Assembly (NCBI RefSeq): GCF_040050925.1
Contig: NZ_CP157390.1
Coordinates: 682,001 to 746,000, forward strand
Length of the DNA: 64,000 nt
Direction of reading: 5' to 3'
DNA from: Leifsonia sp. NPDC080035
Lineage (GTDB): Bacteria; Actinomycetota; Actinomycetes; Actinomycetales; Microbacteriaceae
Shown here: piece by piece, positions 59,701 through 64,000 of the stretch
How positions within the stretch are numbered: the first letter of the stretch is position 1
Layout of the letters: each line of letters begins with the position of its first letter
Translations under genes and position numbers: made by a program
Notes under the pieces: generated by a model
What the model was told of the DNA's origin: nothing
Database searches by the model: none
The model's input: only the letters and a program-made list of their open reading frames with translations

Positions 59701-61296
59701 GCCCTTCGCAGCGACCTGGTTCACCGTGGTGTGGATCGGCGCGCTCGATGTCGACTGGATGCCGGCGCCGAGCGCGACCATCTCGTCGTCGAAGTAGTAG
59801 TAGCTCTTCTGCGCCTGCGTGCCGGCCCGGTCCAGGCTCTCCACGCTCGCGCCGTAGGTGCCGTCCGAGACGCCTCCGGTGAACGCGCCGCCGTTGGCAG
59901 AACGCCCATCCTTGCCGAGGGTCGTCTCCTTGACGTAGGGGACGGTGGTGCCCGGGTAGTGGTACCAGTCGAACGCCGGGCCGAGGTCCGTGTACTCCGT
60001 GTTCGTCACCTGGATGGCCGTCGTGCCGGTCCGGTTCCACACGATCTCGTTGCCCACGTCCTTGCGGATGGTCGAGCGGTACTCGCTGCCGACGGTACGG
60101 CTCGAGTTGAGCCCGGTGACGATCCCGTAGTCCGCGCGCTGGTGCGACGAGAACTCCGACCGCCAGAAGTACCTGTCACCGATCGCGCCGTTGCCCGCGG
60201 TCGTGCCCCGGATGTTGTCGGCCATCTCGCGGTAGTCGGTCGCGTAGAGAGGATCGGTGCGCGCCATCCGCTCGAGCGGATCGAGGAACACGGCGGCGTA
60301 ACTCGTGACGCCGTCGACCGTCGTCGCCGGCCGGTACAGCAGGTACAGCATCTCGATCTCGCCGCGGATCAGCCAGCGGGTGCCGTCGACGATGTAGAAC
60401 GCGATGGTGTCGAGTTGATCGCGCGTGAACGCGAGGCTCGTGCCGCGCGCCGAGTCGGCCCACATCGCGACCATCGTGAACAGGGCCATCCCATAGCCCT
60501 CGCTGTACAGCTGGGCGCCGTGGGCCCAGAACGTCGCATCCGGCTGCACGGCCTCCTGGACCGTCCCCGAGTCGTCCACCGCCACGGTCTGCACCATGGT
60601 CGCGAACCCGGCCCTGATCTGGTCGGCGTTGCGGGTGGCGAGCGCCTTGTAGAGGTAGTCGGAGGTGCGCCAGGCGCCGTTCGCTCCCGCAGGGTCGAGC
60701 TTGCCCTGGTTGTGCGTGATCGCCAGTGCGGCCGCGTCGGGGCTCAGGGCATCGCCGACGAAGATCGAGATCCGGCCCATGGCGATGGACTCGCCGATCT
60801 CGGTCTCCCACCAGTTGGTGTTGCCGGGGTTCACCCGGTCCCAGTAGACCAGGGCGCGCTGCTCAGCGTCGATCAGGCGCGGGTCCTGGTAGCCCTTCGC
60901 GGTGGTGTCGCGGTACGCCTGGGCGATCGCGACCATCCGGTAGAGCGCCTTGTATGCGTCCCACGTCTTGCCGTTGGCCGAGCTGGTCGTGTCCTGGTAG
61001 TTCACATCCGACCAGGAGCCGTCAGCATTCTGCGAGGACACATAGTCGAGCGCGTTCGAGGTCTGGGCCAGGTAGATGCCGTTGGCGATCTGCACCTCGT
61101 CGCCCTGACTCAGGTAGTAGTCCTGCAGGCGGGAGACGATGGTGGAGACGTCGGTCTCGAGGTCGGCCGCCTGCGCGGGTGCGGAGATGCCGGCCGCACC
61201 GAGCAGCGCGGCGACCAGGACGGTCGCCACCGCCACCGCCCGGGAGCGGCGGCGGAGCGGGGGACGTGGAGCGTTCGTTTCGGGATGACGCGTCAT
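56713..61296 (-). CDS. Giant secreted multi-module PL8 polysaccharide lyase
   Basis: This 1527-residue exported enzyme has a signal peptide (cleavage after AQA near residue 43) and a PL8 toroid and sandwich to about residue 750. The catalytic residues are Asn206 (AGANGAW), His259 and Tyr268 (AHGAQLYSEGYG, the nine-residue spacing of chondroitinase AC) and an Arg in WLIRGEIEM. Then come three F5/8-type C modules (about 755-890, 893-1035, 1040-1185), a helical FIVAR-like segment, an Ig-like domain and three 45-residue repeats (W-x-F/Y...GD...Y-x-G...Y-x-A-x-W) like chitin-binding CBM5/12. Confidence 0.9.
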   Translation of the reverse strand: MTRHPETNAPRPPLRRRSRAVAVATVLVAALLGAAGISAPAQAADLETDVSTIVSRLQDYYLSQGDEVQIANGIYLAQTSNALDYVSSQNADGSWSDVNYQDTTSSANGKTWDAYKALYRMVAIAQAYRDTTAKGYQDPRLIDAEQRALVYWDRVNPGNTNWWETEIGESIAMGRISIFVGDALSPDAAALAITHNQGKLDPAGANGAWRTSDYLYKALATRNADQIRAGFATMVQTVAVDDSGTVQEAVQPDATFWAHGAQLYSEGYGMALFTMVAMWADSARGTSLAFTRDQLDTIAFYIVDGTRWLIRGEIEMLYLLYRPATTVDGVTSYAAVFLDPLERMARTDPLYATDYREMADNIRGTTAGNGAIGDRYFWRSEFSSHQRADYGIVTGLNSSRTVGSEYRSTIRKDVGNEIVWNRTGTTAIQVTNTEYTDLGPAFDWYHYPGTTVPYVKETTLGKDGRSANGGAFTGGVSDGTYGASVESLDRAGTQAQKSYYYFDDEMVALGAGIQSTSSAPIHTTVNQVAAKGNASIDGAAVAPGTDAKAVDDPSWAYNDKVGYVFPTDQAVTVSDKTQTGSYYGGEPQSHDAFTLYFDHGNAPKDAGYEYIVLPAKSAAQTKAYAADPAVKILRNDTAVQAVRHSGLKRTMATFYRAGSLDLGDGRTLTVSQPSIVMLDESSGTPVVSLSNPSQPGLLVDVNLTGGASASRGTFVLGSGANLGKTVTEPLAADDSDGSPYTASGSAAGNGPSRAGDADTTTSWRSAGAAPWLQQRLSAGSYVSGADIDWGADYASRFLVQTSADGVSWTDQKLVQNGTGGHQHVDFPATAASFVRILPLDGPGGGSYSVAEFAAVASVNLALGAPTSASDGTSPASATDGNATTRWIADRTGSPDASWLQVDLGKVQKIGAVRLFWEASYASQYKLQVSDDGSTWRDAYATPAAGSDGGTDLVALDASGRYVRMQTVKRALTSYGVSVWELEVFGDGAIAAAPTGGGRVNLAQGKPTTADSVYNNLSNIQATAATDGSKTTKWSSGRPTGTAPYTNQNWLRVDLGSVRPVSQAVVEWEAGNSTDYRIEGSVNGTDWMPLARVQNTGTADHRRDIADFPTAEVRYVRVIGSPATKYGLNIWEFELYGGYSLACTAPVNAERDSTATLGATITPADGADTFSAYSLDPAVAAVSASPQVGAGGALAVPLTTGAPGSTSIVLVHGAGDEFVRCPVTVAVDRSVLQALVEKASGLDSAQYTAASWSPLLPALEAAKAALKAADASQPAIDASAAALKRALDGLRATSTISAPDVAAAWGTAARVTVTVTSSLPVAGKVVLTEGDKDRGTAVLRDGVATFTLPVGLAAGVHTLTATYSGSETVAGAHTAVTVTVALPAAWVKTTTYKAGDIVSYQGSVYKAGWTTKAEQPGATNTGAWQQLAMTEDGATVWTPSRVFNGGDTVVYQGKTYRAAWYSRNDVPGGVTGPWQEMATTADGIALWTPSRIFNAGDRASYKGVVYTAKWYTRNQMPGAVGGPWAAAG

Positions 61297-61330
61297 TGCG
61301 CTGGACTCCTCGTGTACGGGGGACGTGCTC

Positions 61331-62425
61331 TCAGATGGTGCGGATCAGGCGGGCGACGGCGATGCGTGTGTCGGCCGCGCCGTAGAAGACGAAGTGCTCT
61401 CCGCCGATCTCCTCGATCGCCGTCGGGAACACCACGTTCGCCACCGTTCCCGCGGTCTCGTCCGCGGTCTCGGGGGTCAGCAGGGGCTCGCGCGTGCGGG
61501 CGAGCACGCGCGAGGGGTCGTCGGCGTCCAGCAGCATGGCGCCGACGACGTAGTTGACGCTGAACGCCTGCGGCACGAACGAGCCGCCGGGCAGGTCGCC
61601 GGTGACGCCGTGGTGCAGGAGCAGCCATCCCTCCGGCACCCGCAGCGGTGCCGGCCCCGCGCCGATCTTGAGCGCCTCCCACTCGTGCTCGGGACCCGCG
61701 ACGAAGCGGTGCCCTCCGGGCCTGGTGAGCGCGGTCAGATCCTGGACGGCGTCGTCGACCGGCACATACGAGATCCAGATGCTCGCCCGCGGGTCGGTCA
61801 CCCCTGCCGGCAGCGGCGGCCGCTCGTCGGGCCGCACGAAGCCGAAGTCCCACATCGGCCGGTGCAGCATCGCGAAGCTCGGGCGCCCCTCCGGATCCGG
61901 GACGATCTCGGGGAAGAAGACGACGTCCTTGTTGGGGAACAGGTTCAGGTCGGTGTCGAGCGCGTCGTCGTAGGCGAACTGGACGGGGCCCAGCCGGCGC
62001 CAGGCGACGCCATCGGTCGAGACGGCGATCGCGGGCTTCGGGCCGAGCGGCCCGAATGCCACATAGGTCATCACGTGGACGCCGAGGTCGGCGAGCGGAG
62101 TGATCCGCGGGTCCTCGACGCCGCCGTGTCCGGTTCCGTGCTCCCACCCGCGCTCGGCCTCCAGCGCGACCTGAAGGCCGTCGACACCGCTCGGCACGCC
62201 GTCGGTCAGGACGACCCGGGCCCGGCCGATGCGCGAGACGTTGTGTTCGGCCACCAGCCGGGGGAACAGGTGCACTGTGCCGTCCGGTCCCTGCACGGTC
62301 GCGGGGTTGAGCACGCCCTCGACCTGACGGAGGTCGCGCGGATCCGGCTCCATGACGACGCCGGCGCGTTCGAGGACGTAGGGGATGGCGACAGCGGTGC
62401 TGCCGGAGCGGAGCGTGGTGGACAA
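61331..62425 (-). CDS. GH130-family glycoside phosphorylase
   Basis: The protein of about 364 residues is a five-bladed beta-propeller enzyme of family GH130. GGVEDPRIT carries the EDPR signature with the proton-donor Asp. WDFGFVRPDERPPL, KIGAGPAPLRVPEGWLLLHHGV and VANVVFPTAIEE are typical. GH130 enzymes phosphorolyse beta-mannosyl linkages to mannose-1-phosphate; a few are hydrolases. There is no signal peptide. The TTG at 62425 is chosen because AGAGAGGT is well placed and upstream ATG codons are absent. It follows two ABC permeases in the operon. Confidence 0.85.
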   Translation of the reverse strand: MSTTLRSGSTAVAIPYVLERAGVVMEPDPRDLRQVEGVLNPATVQGPDGTVHLFPRLVAEHNVSRIGRARVVLTDGVPSGVDGLQVALEAERGWEHGTGHGGVEDPRITPLADLGVHVMTYVAFGPLGPKPAIAVSTDGVAWRRLGPVQFAYDDALDTDLNLFPNKDVVFFPEIVPDPEGRPSFAMLHRPMWDFGFVRPDERPPLPAGVTDPRASIWISYVPVDDAVQDLTALTRPGGHRFVAGPEHEWEALKIGAGPAPLRVPEGWLLLHHGVTGDLPGGSFVPQAFSVNYVVGAMLLDADDPSRVLARTREPLLTPETADETAGTVANVVFPTAIEEIGGEHFVFYGAADTRIAVARLIRTI

Positions 62426-62463
62426 CGGGACCTCTCTTGCGGATGGGTGGTGGAATCGCGCGG

Positions 62464-63363
62464 CTAACCCTTGACGGCGCCGACGACGCCGTTGACCAGG
62501 TAGCGCTGGATGAAGATGTAGCCGACGATCAGCGGGGCGGCGACGATGAAGGTGGCGGCCGCGAGGAGCGGCCACTGGTTGCCGTACGTCCCCTTGAAGG
62601 CGTAGAGACCGACGGTGACGGGGAACTTGGTGGGGTCTGCCAGCAGCACGGTCGCGAGGATGATCTCGTTCCAGATCCACACCGCCTGCAGGATGAACAC
62701 GGTCACGAGCGCCGGACGCGCCAGCGGCAGGATGAAGGTGAAGAGGTACCGCCAGTAGCCCACGCCGTCCATCGCGGCGGCTTCGTCCAGCTCGCGCGGG
62801 ATCGATTTCACGAACCCGCTCAGCAGCAGCGGGCCGACCCCGACGCCGACGCCCACCAGCAGGATGTAGCCGAGCTGCGTGTCGTAGAGGCCGAGCCGCA
62901 GCAGCAGCTGGAACTGGGTGATGAGTGCGTTGGGCAGGAACAGCACGAGCACGAACACCACGGACCAGTACTTCGCGCCGCGGACGTAGCCGCGGGCGAC
63001 CGGGAAGGCCAGAACGAGCGTGAGCAACGTCCCGATCGCCGATCCCGCCGCCGTGTAGAGCACGCTGTTGAGGATGTATGCGCCGAAGTCGCCCTTCTCC
63101 CACGCGGTCGCGAAGTTGCCCCACTGCGGGTTCGAGACGATGCCGACGGGGTCGGCGACGAACTCCGCCTGCGATTTCAGGGCGGTGTTGAGCAGGTACA
63201 GCAGCGGGAACAGGAAGACGATCATGAGGATGAGCGCGCAGATGTATGCGCCGATCGGCATGCGCCGGCGCCGGTGCCGTTCCGTCGGACGGCGTGCGCC
63301 GGAATCCCGTGGCAGCGACTGGACCGGGGCGGACGGCGCGGGATCGGTGGTCGTGGTGGTCAC
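62464..63363 (-). CDS. Carbohydrate ABC transporter permease (MalG type)
   Basis: The 299-residue permease has a Thr/Pro/Arg-rich cytoplasmic start and six membrane helices, with EAA loop ELDEAAAMDGVGYWRYLFTFILPLARP. The GTG at 63363 overlaps the preceding permease stop (GTGA), which fixes the start. It is probably driven by a shared ATPase, as none is present here. Confidence 0.93.
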   Translation of the reverse strand: MTTTTTDPAPSAPVQSLPRDSGARRPTERHRRRRMPIGAYICALILMIVFLFPLLYLLNTALKSQAEFVADPVGIVSNPQWGNFATAWEKGDFGAYILNSVLYTAAGSAIGTLLTLVLAFPVARGYVRGAKYWSVVFVLVLFLPNALITQFQLLLRLGLYDTQLGYILLVGVGVGVGPLLLSGFVKSIPRELDEAAAMDGVGYWRYLFTFILPLARPALVTVFILQAVWIWNEIILATVLLADPTKFPVTVGLYAFKGTYGNQWPLLAAATFIVAAPLIVGYIFIQRYLVNGVVGAVKG

Positions 63364-64000
63364 AGCTTTGCCTCTCGCCTGCGGAGGATGGTCAGGGCGA
63401 GGATCGAGACGATGGCAACCAGCACGAACTGGACCATCGAGACCGCCGCGGCGTAGCCCTGGGACTGCGACAGCGTCGTGCCGGACGCGCCGCCGAACCC
63501 TTGCACGTAGACGAGCAGGGAGAGCACCTGGGTGGAGCGGTTGTTGGGGCCGCTCAGGACGTAGATGAGCTGGTAGCTCTGCAGCGCGTTGACGATGCCG
63601 AGCAGGACGTTGGCCGTGATCGATGGCGCCAACAGCGGGACCGTCACGCTGCGGAAGCGCTGCCACCCGCTGGCCCCGTCGATCTCCGCCGCTTCGTACA
63701 GCTCTTCCGGCACCGCCTGGAGGCCGGAGAGGAAGATGATGACCGAGACGCCGAGCACCATCCACACCTGGACGAGGATCACGAGGGTCAGCGCGAGGCG
63801 CGGGTCGCCGAAGAATGCCGAGTGGCCACCGAAGAGCCCGAGGACGGACGCCGCCGGACCGCCGCTGACGTTGAAGACGAGCGACCAGATCAGGCCCGTG
63901 ACGGTCACGCCGAGGATCGTGGGCATGAAGACGACCGCACGGTAGAAGTCGCGGCCACGGAGCCGGCGGTTGAGGAGCACGGCGACAGCGAGCGCGACCA
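63360..64000 (-). CDS. Carbohydrate ABC transporter permease (MalF type), N-terminus outside window
   Basis: The visible 213 residues run off the window end. They show VALAVAVLLNRRLRG, VVFMPTILGVTVTGLIWSLVF and the EAA loop YEAAEIDGASGWQRFRSVTVPLLAP, clear MalF features. It is the upstream half of the locus B sugar importer. A binding-protein gene should lie just outside. Confidence 0.92.
   Translation of the reverse strand, partial: VALAVAVLLNRRLRGRDFYRAVVFMPTILGVTVTGLIWSLVFNVSGGPAASVLGLFGGHSAFFGDPRLALTLVILVQVWMVLGVSVIIFLSGLQAVPEELYEAAEIDGASGWQRFRSVTVPLLAPSITANVLLGIVNALQSYQLIYVLSGPNNRSTQVLSLLVYVQGFGGASGTTLSQSQGYAAAVSMVQFVLVAIVSILALTILRRREAKL

Noticed and set aside
57022..61557. A 1511-codon plus-strand frame opposite the giant PL8 lyase.
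   Set aside because: The composition is Arg/Val/Ala/Gly-biased shadow sequence; the minus strand carries the PL8 motifs.
1..64000. tRNA, rRNA, CRISPR arrays, insertion sequences, attachment sites.
   Set aside because: Read-through of both strands showed no cloverleaf-like segment with conserved TTCGA loop, no regularly spaced repeats, no transposase or integrase and no long terminal inverted repeats.

Overview
The window is a high-GC stretch of an actinobacterial chromosome, most likely from the Microbacteriaceae (Leifsonia/Microbacterium-like). The composition, the many LacI/TetR/GntR regulators, the lipoprotein-tethered sugar ABC systems without their own ATPase, the LAXTG-type sorting signal and the many leaderless promoters (a -10 box 6-7 bp before the start codon) all fit that placement. 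The family-level assignment is inference. I see no rRNA, tRNA, CRISPR array, insertion sequence or phage gene.

Layout. 1-8.4 kb: small metabolic and defence-type genes, namely an amidohydrolase tail, a lipoprotein, an epoxide hydrolase, a cupin, a MarR-SDR pair, a divergent MFS/acetyltransferase pair, and a TetR regulator with a DHA2 drug exporter that share an operator. 8.5-20.8 kb: polysaccharide locus A. It has a LacI repressor, an FAD oxidoreductase, a sugar ABC importer (binding protein plus two permeases) and a CE7 esterase, followed by a DcuB-like dicarboxylate transporter and an M20 peptidase, all divergent from a Tat-exported PL8 lyase. 20.9-34.3 kb: a mixed region of regulators (three TetR, one AraC), small zinc-ribbon proteins, an atypical Ser/Thr kinase, a 606-residue membrane protein, a VOC protein and CsbD.

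34.4-45.8 kb: a sugar-acid regulon. A GntR/FCD regulator sits among four outward-facing transcription units. They encode a sugar porter; an enolase-superfamily dehydratase with a KDPG aldolase and a KDG-type kinase; a polar-amino-acid-type ABC importer with an N-acyl-D-amino-acid deacylase; and an aldose epimerase with an SDR. The same motif (TTGTCGACAATCGAC) lies in each promoter, and in three of them it fills an 18-bp -35/-10 spacer. This is the most coherent system in the window.

46-64 kb: a large secreted, LAETG-anchored hydrolase, then polysaccharide locus B. Locus B has a LacI, an MHS-type transporter and two unrecognised proteins, divergent from a long-chain mannitol dehydrogenase/fructuronate reductase. 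Beyond these is a second operon with sugar ABC permeases, a GH130 glycoside phosphorylase, a 1527-residue PL8 lyase carrying three F5/8-type C modules and three C-terminal aromatic repeats, a LacI and a HAD phosphatase. Loci A and B together suggest breakdown of a uronic-acid-containing, probably acetylated polysaccharide outside the cell, import of the fragments, and funnelling through uronate/KDG chemistry.
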